NCBI GenBank assembly: GCA_023263825.1 | Contig: JALQUJ010000162.1 | Coordinates: 1-15,835, forward strand | From: Porticoccus sp. | GTDB taxonomy: Bacteria; Pseudomonadota; Gammaproteobacteria; Pseudomonadales; Porticoccaceae | DNA length: 15,835 bases | Direction of reading: 5' to 3' | Part shown: one piece after another, positions 1 through 7,469 of the stretch | How the letters are laid out: each line of letters starts with the position of its first letter | Numbering within the stretch: the stretch's first letter is position 1 | Made by a program: the position numbers and the translations under genes | Notes under the pieces: model-generated | What the model was told of the DNA's origin: nothing | Database searches by the model: none | Seen by the model: only the letters and a program-made list of their open reading frames with translations

Positions 1-12
1 GAATGGAATCAA

Positions 13-273
13 ATGTCTAGCATCGAACGTTATTTAAAAATTCGCTTTGAACGCAGAGTACTGAAAGGATTAAAAGCTAAGTATACCGGCCCGAAGGCAG
101 TAAAAAAATCAGGCAAGGCCGCTGGGACTAAAAAGAAGAAAAACGATTTAGCTAGTTCAAAAATAAAAAAAGCTAAAGGGAAAAAGCCTAAAATAAAAAC
201 CAATAGAGCTTCGAATACCAATAAAGCTCAAATAGGTTCAGGCGATGGATTTGATGTTCTTCGTAAGAAATAA
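13..273 (+). CDS. Small lysine-rich protein of unknown function (possibly the 3' end of a longer gene)
   Basis: I do not recognise this 86-residue protein. It is strongly basic, with lysine-rich blocks through residues 28-64 (including a KKKK run) and a slightly acidic, glycine-containing end (SGDGFDVLRKK). Such composition suits nucleic-acid binding or a disordered tail, but that is inference. The reading frame stays open to the first base of the window, so the visible ATG at 13 may be internal and the true gene may start outside. There is no strong ribosome binding site before that ATG. The TAA at 271-273 is followed by an 81-nt gap to the convergent gene at 355. Low-complexity lysine codons make a chance ORF possible, but the mixed N-terminus (SSIERYLKIRFERRVLKGL) looks coding. 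Confidence 0.5.
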   Translation: MSSIERYLKIRFERRVLKGLKAKYTGPKAVKKSGKAAGTKKKKNDLASSKIKKAKGKKPKIKTNRASNTNKAQIGSGDGFDVLRKK

Positions 274-301
274 ATTACAGCTCTTTTGCAAAGCTGCTAT
301 T

Positions 302-341
302 AAGCAATCCTTTTAAGTAATCCCTTTGAAGCAACCCTTTT
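302..341. repeat. Three imperfect 13-14 bp tandem units downstream of the zinc-ribbon gene
   Basis: Units aagcaatcctttt (302-314), aagtaatccctttg (315-328) and aagcaaccctttt (329-341) lie between two convergent gene ends, about 14 bp beyond the stop codon of the minus-strand gene. Neither arm forms a good hairpin, so it is not an obvious terminator. Confidence 0.5.
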
Positions 342-354
342 TATTCCAAGTTGT

Positions 355-717
355 TTAACCAACACCCATTTCCTGAATCAATTGGTCCGCAAATTTAATA
401 AGATTTTCTTGTTGTTGGATATACGGGTCAATTGAGGTGGATGATGTACTAATTTGGGTCAATTCAGCTTTATGCTTATTGAGTACTGCCAGGCGATCTT
501 TAATAACGGCATTTTGTTCTAAAAGCTTGTCCAGCCTGGGGCTTTCTTTACTCCTTGCACGCTGAGCTTTCTGACGTTGGGTAAAAAATTGCCCACACTG
601 CTCACATACAAAATCCCCTGTTTTTGAACCAAACAGGTATTTATCTGTAAAGGATGGATGATCACAGGCCTGATCACCCCAACGTTCTTGCAGTTCTTTT
701 GCTTCGTGGTAGTCCAC
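355..717 (-). CDS. Small zinc-ribbon / coiled-coil protein of unknown function
   Basis: This 120-residue protein starts with GTG at 717, preceded at good spacing by GAGGAAGG, which supports both the gene and the start. The N-terminal half has a possible metal site: C18 and H20, then C38-x2-C41 in FVCEQCGQFF. The second half (about residues 60-115) is rich in Leu, Gln, Lys and Glu with heptad-like spacing and probably forms a coiled coil. No signal peptide or membrane segment is visible, so it should be cytoplasmic. I do not recognise a named family. It stands alone on the minus strand; the next upstream gene in its direction is pntB, which ends in its own terminator. Confidence 0.7.
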   Translation of the reverse strand: MDYHEAKELQERWGDQACDHPSFTDKYLFGSKTGDFVCEQCGQFFTQRQKAQRARSKESPRLDKLLEQNAVIKDRLAVLNKHKAELTQISTSSTSIDPYIQQQENLIKFADQLIQEMGVG

Positions 718-813
718 AACCCTTCCTCAATCTCTTTCACAACAGCACAATGAATAGCGCTGTATTTAATTATCAACAATCATGCATCTCACAGACTTTA
801 AGCCAGGGCGCAT

Positions 814-853
814 AGTATTAAAAAATTTTCTGAAGTATTAAAGATTTTTTTGA
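814..853. repeat. 20-bp tandem direct repeat in the gap before the pntB terminator
   Basis: Two adjacent 20-bp units, 814-833 (agtattaaaaaattttctga) and 834-853 (agtattaaagatttttttga), match at 17 of 20 positions. They lie in the noncoding gap 718-1001 upstream of the gene that starts at 717, so they could overlap its promoter. The rest of that gap holds only the pntAB terminator. Confidence 0.6.
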
Positions 854-921
854 TTAAGGGCGAGCGAAGAACAATGGATATTAGTTTCTAATGAAAAGTT
901 TTTATACGTTCAGGTTTTGGT

Positions 922-970
922 CAAAAACAGGAGTTGGCTATTTTTTAATTATGGCAAAATAGCCAACTCC
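922..970 (-). terminator. Rho-independent terminator of pntAB
   Basis: Bases 930-944 and 956-970 are a perfect 15-bp inverted repeat (ggagttggctatttt with its complement) around an 11-nt loop. Read on the minus strand the hairpin is followed by TGTTTTTG, which fits a terminator about 30 nt beyond the pntB stop. The stem ends in A/T pairs, so some bidirectional activity is possible. Confidence 0.85.
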
Positions 971-1001
971 AATACTGTTTTAGAGAACCTAATCTGAAAT
1001 T

Positions 1002-2402
1002 TTAAGAGCGTAGCCCTCCTAGAATTTTATCGACTGTGTCCTTCGCATCACCAAATAACATCCAGCTGTTATCTTTAAAGAACAAGGGATTATCAACACC
1101 AGCGTAACCTGAAGCCATACCACGCTTCAGCACAACAACCTGGCCTGCTTTCCAAACTTCCAATACAGGCATTCCGGCAATAGGGCTATTTGGATCATCC
1201 ATTGCAGCCGGGTTGACTGTATCGTTAGCACCGATAACCAAGACAATATCTGTTTCGGGGAAATCATCATTGATTTCATCCATTTCAAGCACTACATCGT
1301 AAGGCACTTTTGCTTCAGCCAATAAGACATTCATATGGCCTGGCAACCGCCCTGCTACCGGATGGATACCAAAGCGGACGGTAGTACCTTTGTCCCTTAG
1401 AAGTTTTGTGATCTCACCAACAGCATTCTGAGCTTGCGCCACGGCCATACCATAACCTGGCACAATAATGACCGAACTGGCATTTTTCAGCTCTTCACAA
1501 ACTTCATCAACACTATATTCCTGAACTGTTTGATCGCCATCTACAGCAGCACTGCTGCTTGTGGTTTGACCAAACCCACCCAAGATCACGCTGATAAATG
1601 AACGGTTCATGGCTCGGCACATAATGTAACTCAAGATAGCACCACTACTACCTACCAATGCACCCGTTACAATCAACAAATCATTACCCAACATGAACCC
1701 AATTGAGGCTGCTGCCCAACCAGAATAGCTATTGAGCATAGACACAACCACAGGCATGTCCGCACCACCAATCGCCAAAATCAGGTGAACACCCAACACA
1801 GAGGCAATGGCCGTCATGATAATCAAAGGCAACATGCCTTCAGCAGTGCTGTCTGCACCCAAGAACCATGCACCCAAGAGTACTGAAACACCCAGCGCAG
1901 CCAGGTTCATGATATGACGACCGGGAAGGGTTAGGGCTGCACTTGGAATCCTTGCATCGAGCTTGCCGCAAGCTATAAGCGAACCCGTAAAAGTGATAGC
2001 ACCAATAAAGATACCTAGGTATACCTCAACCAATTTAATCGTATGCTCTGCACCATGGGTTTTCACTAACGGGTCAAGATAGCCGGCAAACCCCACAAAC
2101 ACAGCAGCCAAACCAACAAAGCTATGCAGCAATGCTACCAACTGGGGCATTTGGGTCATTTCTACCTTATTGGCGAGGAACATCCCAATGGCGGCACCAA
2201 TCAATATGGCAAAAACAATGGAGACAATGCCTCCCGCACCCATACTCACACTGGCAATGGTGGCACCTACGGCAATAATAATTCCAACTATTCCGAAGAA
2301 GTTACCGCGCCGTGCTGATTCTTGGTGACTCAACCCGCCCAGGCTGAGAATGAATAAAACGCTGGCCACAACATAGGCCACACTGACAAATCCTGTACTC
2401 AT
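1002..2402 (-). CDS. pntB: NAD(P) transhydrogenase subunit beta (PntB)
   Basis: PntB is the beta subunit of the proton-translocating transhydrogenase in the inner membrane, which transfers hydride from NADH to NADP+ using the proton gradient. The 466 residues have the family's usual length. Residues about 4-280 form the membrane part (dII), with H93 in LLHSFVG and N224 in NSYSGWAA at the places of E. coli beta-His91 and Asn222. Residues about 295-466 form the NADP(H) domain dIII, with VPGYGMAVAQAQ (315-326), HPVAGRLPGHMN (347-358) and GANDTVNPAA (391-400). The ATG at 2402 has an AGGAG 8 nt upstream, which overlaps the pntA stop codon (11-nt gap), so the two subunits are almost certainly cotranscribed and translationally linked. 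Identification is close to certain. Confidence 0.98.
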   Translation of the reverse strand: MSTGFVSVAYVVASVLFILSLGGLSHQESARRGNFFGIVGIIIAVGATIASVSMGAGGIVSIVFAILIGAAIGMFLANKVEMTQMPQLVALLHSFVGLAAVFVGFAGYLDPLVKTHGAEHTIKLVEVYLGIFIGAITFTGSLIACGKLDARIPSAALTLPGRHIMNLAALGVSVLLGAWFLGADSTAEGMLPLIIMTAIASVLGVHLILAIGGADMPVVVSMLNSYSGWAAASIGFMLGNDLLIVTGALVGSSGAILSYIMCRAMNRSFISVILGGFGQTTSSSAAVDGDQTVQEYSVDEVCEELKNASSVIIVPGYGMAVAQAQNAVGEITKLLRDKGTTVRFGIHPVAGRLPGHMNVLLAEAKVPYDVVLEMDEINDDFPETDIVLVIGANDTVNPAAMDDPNSPIAGMPVLEVWKAGQVVVLKRGMASGYAGVDNPLFFKDNSWMLFGDAKDTVDKILGGLRS

Positions 2403-2413
2403 GATCTGGTCTC

Positions 2414-3991
2414 CTATTTGCGGAACATTTTGAGCATACGATGGGTCACTCTAAACCCACCTGCTATGTTAATCGTCGCAATCAGTACCGCTATGAAGGA
2501 CATAATCCCAACAGCAGCACCCCCAGCCTGCACTAGATGTAAAATAGCCCCTATGACAATAATGCCACTAATGGCATTGGTCACACTCATAAGTGGGGTA
2601 TGAAGAGATGCAGTAACATTCCAAACCACTTGCCAGCCAATGAAACAAGCCAGCACAAACACAGTAAAGTGACTCAGGAAGCTCTCTGGGGCGTAACCAC
2701 CAATACCCAGCAGAGCCAGTACAGTAACGGCCAGCAATGAACCTTTACCCAACCATTTTTTAAATAAAGATGGCTCTTCAGAAACTTCTGCTGCTGCAGG
2801 TTCTTCTGTACCCTGATTAGGTGGAGCAGCCGCAGACACTTCAACTTTGGGTGGTGGCCAGGTAATTTCACTGTCTTTCACAACGGTGACACCACGAACA
2901 ACGGTATCTTCCATATCCACTTGAGGCTGACCATCCTTTTCAGGTGTCAGATCCGATAAAAGATGTACCAAGTTACTGGCATAGAGGTCACTAGAGACTT
3001 TAGCCATACGGCTTGGTAAATCGGTATAACCAATTAGGGTAACATCATGATCCACTACTACCTCGCCGGGTACAGTAAGCTCACAGTTACCGCCTCGCTC
3101 AGAGGCTAGATCAACAATGACGCTGCCTGGCTTCATGGACTGAACCATTGCAGCAGTGATTAGCTTAGGCGCCGGTCTACCGGGGATTAGTGCCGTAGTA
3201 ATGATAATATCCACTTCCTTGGCTTGTTCTGCAAACAGTGCCATTTCGGCCGCGATAAACTCATCACTCATTTGTTTGGCATAACCGCCACCACCACCGC
3301 CATCTTCTTCCTCCCCAAAGTCCAGCTCTAGGAATTCCGCCCCCATACTCTCTACCTGTTCTTTTACTTCCAGGCGAGTATCAAAGGCCCTCACAATAGC
3401 ACCCATACTATTGGCTGTGCCGACTGAGGCCAGTCCAGCTACACCAGCACCGATAATCATAACCTTGGCTGGAGGCACTTTACCTGCTGCCGTCACCTGA
3501 CCAGTAAAGAATCGTCCAAAATGGTTAGCAGCTTCAACAACAGCGCGGTAACCCGCTATGTTTGCCATGGCACTTAGTGCATCCATCTTCTGTGCCCGAC
3601 TAATACGGGGAAGGCTGTCAATGGCAAAAACTGTCGCTTTCTTAGCGGCCAATTGATCGAGTAGCTCTGGATTTTGTGCAGGCCAAATATAACTAACGAT
3701 CAAGGTACCCTCTTTCATTAAATCGACTTCATGCCGATCCAGGTCAGGGTGCATCATTGGGGCCCGAACTTTTAGAATAAAATCTGATTGCTCCCAAAGG
3801 GAAGGCGCATCAACTGAAATAGCTGCACCAGCCGCCATATAGGCGTCATCATCATAATGTGCTGGGTCACCAGCACCCGATTGAATAACAACTTCATAAC
3901 CAAGTTTAATTAACTTTTCGACTGAAGCCGGGGTCGCTGCAACCCTTCGTTCATCCGGAAATACTTCTTTAGGTATACCTAACTTCATCAT
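2414..3991 (-). CDS. pntA: NAD(P) transhydrogenase subunit alpha (PntA)
   Basis: PntA carries the cytosolic NAD(H)-binding domain dI and the first transmembrane helices of dII, and pairs with PntB. Residues 1 to about 375 match dI throughout: LGIPKE at the N-terminus, QVTAAGKVPPAKV, the Rossmann glycines GAGVAGL (about 181-187), RAFDTR and TTALIPGRPAPKLI. A variable Ala/Glu/Pro linker (about 385-410) leads to about four membrane helices, with HTPLMSVTNAISG and the ending THRMLKMFRK as in E. coli. I chose the ATG at 3991 because GGGGAG lies 9 nt upstream; the longer frame starting at a GTG at 3997 would sit too close to that site. The result is 525 residues, slightly more than the E. coli protein (510). 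A run of six glycines (3284-3301) lies in the mobile loop before YAKQMS. Confidence 0.97.
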   Translation of the reverse strand: MMKLGIPKEVFPDERRVAATPASVEKLIKLGYEVVIQSGAGDPAHYDDDAYMAAGAAISVDAPSLWEQSDFILKVRAPMMHPDLDRHEVDLMKEGTLIVSYIWPAQNPELLDQLAAKKATVFAIDSLPRISRAQKMDALSAMANIAGYRAVVEAANHFGRFFTGQVTAAGKVPPAKVMIIGAGVAGLASVGTANSMGAIVRAFDTRLEVKEQVESMGAEFLELDFGEEEDGGGGGGYAKQMSDEFIAAEMALFAEQAKEVDIIITTALIPGRPAPKLITAAMVQSMKPGSVIVDLASERGGNCELTVPGEVVVDHDVTLIGYTDLPSRMAKVSSDLYASNLVHLLSDLTPEKDGQPQVDMEDTVVRGVTVVKDSEITWPPPKVEVSAAAPPNQGTEEPAAAEVSEEPSLFKKWLGKGSLLAVTVLALLGIGGYAPESFLSHFTVFVLACFIGWQVVWNVTASLHTPLMSVTNAISGIIVIGAILHLVQAGGAAVGIMSFIAVLIATINIAGGFRVTHRMLKMFRK

Positions 3992-4409
3992 CAGCACTTT
4001 CTCCCCGCCCAGGCTCTCTCAAACCTGACTCTATGGTTAAGTAAATAGGCGCACCAAAAAGGACGCTCCCAACCGAGACTACTTATATTTTTTATTTGTG
4101 TGTAATACCTGATACTCCAACATTAAAAACCTGAGTACAAATAACTAGGCCTGAACAATACCGGAGTAATTATCCACCCACATAAACTACATGAATTATT
4201 TTTACAATGGAACTGGAAATAGCCTTATTGGCTAATTTTTCGAGATAGAACAATCTGAAATTTTATTAAGAATCCTCTTTTTTAGCTATAAGGTTTAATC
4301 CCATCGTAGTACCTTTTCAGTCTAAAATTGAAGTACATTGAGCATATACAGTTTCAACTAACAACGTTCACATGAATTTTTTATTTACTTAGGCAATATC
4401 CCCTAAAGG
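3992..4409. other. Noncoding gap between pntA and the Sel1-repeat gene
   Basis: No ORF with coding character is visible in these 418 nt. The stretch must contain the pntA promoter on the minus strand; an AT-rich run around 4080-4100 gives TATAAG on that strand as a possible -10, but no convincing -35. A weak 5-bp hairpin (tagcc/ggcta, near 4220-4235) could end the Sel1 transcript, but it is too short to call. Confidence 0.4.
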
Positions 4410-4958
4410 CTATTCTGAGAATCCCAATATTTTCGCATCATTCACAAATTTAATAGCTGGCTCATAACCCGCCTTGGCTGATTTCATATACCACGCTTTT
4501 CCCACTTCTTCATTTTTCTTTACGCCAAATCCATTAAAATATAATCCACCCAAACCATACATAGCTGCTGAATAACCCCTTTTAGCTGCTTGCTCATACC
4601 ATTTAACCGCCTTGGTATAATTTTGCTTAACTATATGGCCTTGTTGATAAAATAAACCTAAATCAAACATTGCCCTAACATGCCCGGATTCAGCAGCCTT
4701 CTGGTAGTATTCAATCGCTTTATAAACATCTTTTTCAGTACCCCATCCTTCTTTATAAAGTATGGCAATACCATATTGGGCCTGAGGATTACCTTCCTCT
4801 GCCAGCGGCAATAGCATTGAATAACCTTTATCAGGGTTACCGCCTCTGATGATGTCATAGGCTTCTTCAACGACGCCTCCATGAGAGGTTGATGAAAAAA
4901 CAATCAATATAATGGCCAGATAGAAATGGGGCTTTAAGTAATGGCATAAAAATTTCAT
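4410..4958 (-). CDS. Secreted or periplasmic Sel1-repeat (TPR-like) protein
   Basis: The 182-residue product begins with a signal peptide: basic start, hydrophobic core at about 12-22 (FYLAIILIVFS), probable cleavage near residues 25-28. The mature part has three Sel1-like repeats of about 36 residues: about 59-95 (AQYGIAILYKEG), 96-131 (MFDLGLFYQQG) and 132-168 (AMYGLGGLYFNGFGV), each with the A-x-x-LG-x-x-Y-x-x-G and KAA-x-x-G spacing. A degenerate earlier repeat may occupy 35-58. Sel1 repeats are helical scaffolds for protein-protein contacts, so the partner cannot be read from the sequence. AGGA lies 6 nt before the ATG at 4958. A possible terminator separates it from the upstream gene, so it is probably transcribed by itself. 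Confidence 0.85.
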   Translation of the reverse strand: MKFLCHYLKPHFYLAIILIVFSSTSHGGVVEEAYDIIRGGNPDKGYSMLLPLAEEGNPQAQYGIAILYKEGWGTEKDVYKAIEYYQKAAESGHVRAMFDLGLFYQQGHIVKQNYTKAVKWYEQAAKRGYSAAMYGLGGLYFNGFGVKKNEEVGKAWYMKSAKAGYEPAIKFVNDAKILGFSE

Positions 4959-5004
4959 TGATGTTCCTTTTACTTATCTTTCAACTTGCACCTTTGTATA
5001 TAAC

Positions 5005-5034
5005 AAAAGTATTTCAACCACAGAAAATACTTTT
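5005..5034 (-). terminator. Possible terminator of the membrane zinc-ribbon gene
   Basis: Bases 5005-5014 (aaaagtattt) and 5025-5034 (aaatactttt) are a perfect 10-bp inverted repeat with a 10-nt loop. On the minus strand it lies 56 nt past the stop codon of the upstream gene and ends in TTTTG. It is A/T-rich, hence moderate confidence; on the plus strand it ends in six T but no plus-strand gene precedes it. Confidence 0.45.
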
Positions 5035-5062
5035 TTCACTATAGGAGAATTTTCTAATTTTA

Positions 5063-5093
5063 GTTTTCCGACGCTTAATTTATTTCCGCTTAA
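5063..5093. repeat. Imperfect 15-16 bp tandem pair spanning the stop codon of the membrane protein gene
   Basis: Units 5063-5078 (gttttccgacgcttaa) and 5079-5093 (tttatttccgcttaa) share ttccg and cgcttaa. The TAA stop (5090-5092, minus strand) lies in the second unit, so the unit next to it carries a copy of the end of the coding region. Confidence 0.4.
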
Positions 5094-5416
5094 GCACTTT
5101 TTTCACTGTATACCCTTTGGCATTGGCTACACTGATATTCTGGCATTTTACATTGCAATGTAAAATTTTCAGTTAAGTTAGAAGAAGAGCAAATTGGACA
5201 TTGAGCTTGAACAAAATAATTAACGAGCTTGGTCAAAATCCAACCAACACCCAAAGCATATAACAAACTTACAAAAACACTGATGAATATGCCTACATGA
5301 GCAGCTAGCCTTGTCATCATAAAAATAGCCAAAGCACCCGTGAATATATAGGCAAACAATACAAATATCATTTTTCTTCGCTGCAATAATACTAATTGTT
5401 CGAACTTCAGGGTCAT
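5090..5416 (-). CDS. Small membrane protein with two transmembrane helices and a C-terminal zinc ribbon
   Basis: I do not recognise this protein. From the ATG at 5416 it has 108 residues. Two hydrophobic helices (about 16-35 and 41-64) are followed by a four-cysteine site, CPIC at 73-76 and CSQC at 96-99, which looks like a cytoplasmic zinc ribbon. The short positive N-terminus (LLQRRK) before helix 1 suggests that both ends are inside. The frame continues upstream to a TTG at 5446, but those 10 residues (mostly Arg and Val) have no ribosome binding site; AAGAG before the ATG is weak but better. Zinc-ribbon plus two-helix proteins are common and of mixed function, so none is assigned. Confidence 0.7.
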   Translation of the reverse strand: MTLKFEQLVLLQRRKMIFVLFAYIFTGALAIFMMTRLAAHVGIFISVFVSLLYALGVGWILTKLVNYFVQAQCPICSSSNLTENFTLQCKMPEYQCSQCQRVYSEKSA

Positions 5417-6055
5417 ATAAACTCTTACTCTGCTTCTAACTTTCAACCAATCTGACTATCGATAAAGTCAAAAGTGCCGTATCTACCTATCAACTACCCC
5501 ATTAAATAGCTGACAGCATGGCAGGTAAAAACCCTGAAAGAGGAATGGCATTTTCGTGATATTTAACCAAACAAAGTAAGTATTAGAACAAACAATTAAT
5601 CAACGTAAGCTTTGATTATTAGCTTCCAAAGACTTACTTCCTGGGCAAAGAGCTGTTTCATCCAAATCACGTAAAGGTTACAAATGTGAAACGTGAAGAC
5701 ATAAACCTCTCCGTAAAATGTGTGAATGCCCGAAAGCTCGAGTTTGACATTACTTAGTCTAAAGATAACTTTTAATCCGCAGCATAGAAGCGGCTGCTTA
5801 TTAAGTCTATCTTGGGAATGTAAATTCTATAAACCCACAACCAAACAGACTCCAAATTCTGTCATTATCATCACCATAACCTCAAACAAATACCCCGAAA
5901 TAAAGGGAGAAACCCAATACTTGTGTATACTCACATAAACCAATTCACGAAAAATAAAAATTAATTAAAATAATATATTTATCAATATATTATATATTAT
6001 TTATAATAAATTACTTTAATACTGGGTAACTAAAATTAACACCTGAGAAGATGCT
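5417..6055. other. 639-nt noncoding region upstream of rhlE
   Basis: No ORF here has convincing coding character. It holds divergent promoters for the membrane protein gene (-) and rhlE (+). Visible structure: a nested inverted repeat at 5574-5639 (arms aagtaagt/acttactt outside, taatcaa/ttgatta inside with an 8-nt loop), a loose pair tcacgt/acgtga near 5667-5696, and an extremely AT-rich block before rhlE. Confidence 0.5.
5949..6018 (+). promoter_or_regulatory. AT-rich promoter/leader block of rhlE
   Basis: About 70 nt contain almost no G or C. Within it 5969-5978 (aataatatat) and 5992-6001 (atatattatt) are perfect inverted arms. Such composition suits promoter UP-element and -10 sequence, an H-NS-like binding site or an unstructured mRNA leader. 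The exact promoter cannot be chosen because many hexamers fit. Confidence 0.4.
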
Positions 6056-7372
6056 ATGAACTTTGCCGATTTCGGCCTTTCTCCAGAGACTCTAGAGACC
6101 TTAAGCCAACAAGGTTATAAAACCCCAACACCTATACAAACCAAAGCAATTCCTCAGATATTGCAGGGTAATGATGTTATGGCTGCCGCTCAAACAGGAA
6201 CAGGAAAAACTGCTGGTTTCATCCTGCCCATTGTTGAGAAGCTGTCTCAAGGTCTGCCAGCTAAATCAAATCAAGCACGAAGTCTGGTGTTAGTGCCAAC
6301 ACGAGAGTTAGCCTCTCAAGTGGCCGACTATGCTAAAACTTATACCCATAATTTAGACCTACGCGCTACAGTCGTTTTTGGTGGCGTTAAAATAAATCCG
6401 CAGATGATGAAACTGCGAAAAGGCGTAGATATTTTAGTCGCCACTCCCGGACGACTACTTGACCTCTACCAGCAAAACGCCGTGAAGTTTGAACAATTAG
6501 AGGTTCTGGTATTAGACGAAGCTGACCGTATGCTGGACATGGGGTTTATCAACGACATCAGTAAAATCCTGGCATTTCTTCCCCAAAAGCGCCAAAACTT
6601 AATGTTCTCTGCCACCTTTTCAAATGAGATCCGCAAACTATCTAAAGTACTGTTCAATAACCCTGTAGAAATTTCAGTTAACCCACAAAACACAACCGCT
6701 ACTACCGTTAAACAATGGATTTGCCCAGTAGATAAAAAACAAAAGCCACAACTTCTGATAGAACTGATTCAACAACACCTGTGGGATCATATGCTGGTAT
6801 TCACAAAAACCAAAAAAGGGGCGAACCGTTTAACAACCTATTTGAAACATAGTGGACTGAAAGCCGCTGCCATCCATGGGGACAAAAGCCAGGCCATTAG
6901 AACCAAAACGTTGGCGGACTTTAAAAAAGGAAAAGTAAAGATTTTAGTCGCAACAGATGTCGCCGCACGAGGACTGGATATCGAACAATTACCCCAAGTG
7001 ATTAATTTTGACCTCCCTACCGTAGCAGAAGATTATGTGCACCGGATTGGCCGCACAGGACGTGCAGGGGCCACAGGAGAGGCTATATCCCTTGTCAGTG
7101 CCGATGAATTTAATGAGCTCAAAGCAATTGAGCGCCTTATTAAGAAAGTATTGCCTCGCAAGCTGATTGACGGTTTTGAGCCCAATCACAATGTACCCGA
7201 ATCAAGATTAGACAACCGACCGTTAAAGCCTAAGAAACCGAAAAAGCCAAAAAAACTTAAAGCCAAGCACCCTACACCCGAACCAAAATCTATACCTAAA
7301 CAACAGGACAAATTAAAAAATAAATCACAAAATGGACTTAACCTGCAATCCAGAAAAAGGCCTTCCAAATAA
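6056..7372 (+). CDS. rhlE: DEAD-box ATP-dependent RNA helicase, RhlE type
   Basis: An RNA-unwinding ATPase of the cytoplasm; RhlE proteins act in ribosome assembly and RNA turnover. All core motifs are present in 438 residues: Q motif GYKTPTPIQ, Walker A AQTGTGKT (45-52), PTREL, TPGR, DEAD (154-157), SAT (185-187), VATDVAARGLDI and HRIGRTGR (329-336). The opening MNFADFGLSPETLETL is RhlE-like. After residue about 375 the core gives way to a Lys/Pro-rich tail that probably binds RNA. The start is the ATG at 6056, with GAGAAG 5 nt upstream. A two-codon frame (ATG CTA TGA, 6051-6059) overlaps that start. The upstream block is extremely AT-rich. SrmB or DbpA are less likely because the tail lacks their special domains. 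Confidence 0.92.
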   Translation: MNFADFGLSPETLETLSQQGYKTPTPIQTKAIPQILQGNDVMAAAQTGTGKTAGFILPIVEKLSQGLPAKSNQARSLVLVPTRELASQVADYAKTYTHNLDLRATVVFGGVKINPQMMKLRKGVDILVATPGRLLDLYQQNAVKFEQLEVLVLDEADRMLDMGFINDISKILAFLPQKRQNLMFSATFSNEIRKLSKVLFNNPVEISVNPQNTTATTVKQWICPVDKKQKPQLLIELIQQHLWDHMLVFTKTKKGANRLTTYLKHSGLKAAAIHGDKSQAIRTKTLADFKKGKVKILVATDVAARGLDIEQLPQVINFDLPTVAEDYVHRIGRTGRAGATGEAISLVSADEFNELKAIERLIKKVLPRKLIDGFEPNHNVPESRLDNRPLKPKKPKKPKKLKAKHPTPEPKSIPKQQDKLKNKSQNGLNLQSRKRPSK

Positions 7373-7421
7373 TCTCTTAGATTTAACTCTAGTCCTGAAC
7401 CCAAGATTATTTTTAGATTTC

Positions 7422-7469
7422 AACTTATTTATCTTTTAACTTATTTACCTTTTAACTTATTTACCTTTT
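7422..7469. repeat. Three 16-bp tandem repeats spanning the yajD stop codon
   Basis: Units 7422-7437 (aacttatttatctttt), 7438-7453 and 7454-7469 (both aacttatttacctttt) are identical apart from one base in the first, and a partial fourth (aac) follows at 7470-7472. The yajD TAA (7457-7459) lies in the last unit. Because 16 is not a multiple of 3, each copy puts another TAA in a different frame. Confidence 0.9.

Noticed and set aside
302..341. Possible CRISPR-like or terminator nature of the repeat cluster
   Set aside because: Units are adjacent with no spacers, are imperfect, and form no stable hairpin.
2124..2318. Plus-strand ORF with Gly/Asn/Thr-rich product opposite pntB
   Set aside because: Composition follows from reading transmembrane codons backwards; no independent support.
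5922..5935. TGTG...CACA pair resembling a CRP site
   Set aside because: The spacing between the half-sites is 6 where the consensus has 8, and flanking bases do not fit.
5726..5938. 70-codon plus-strand ORF before rhlE
   Set aside because: No ribosome binding site, no domain or composition typical of a protein, and it runs into the promoter-like AT-rich region; best read as chance.
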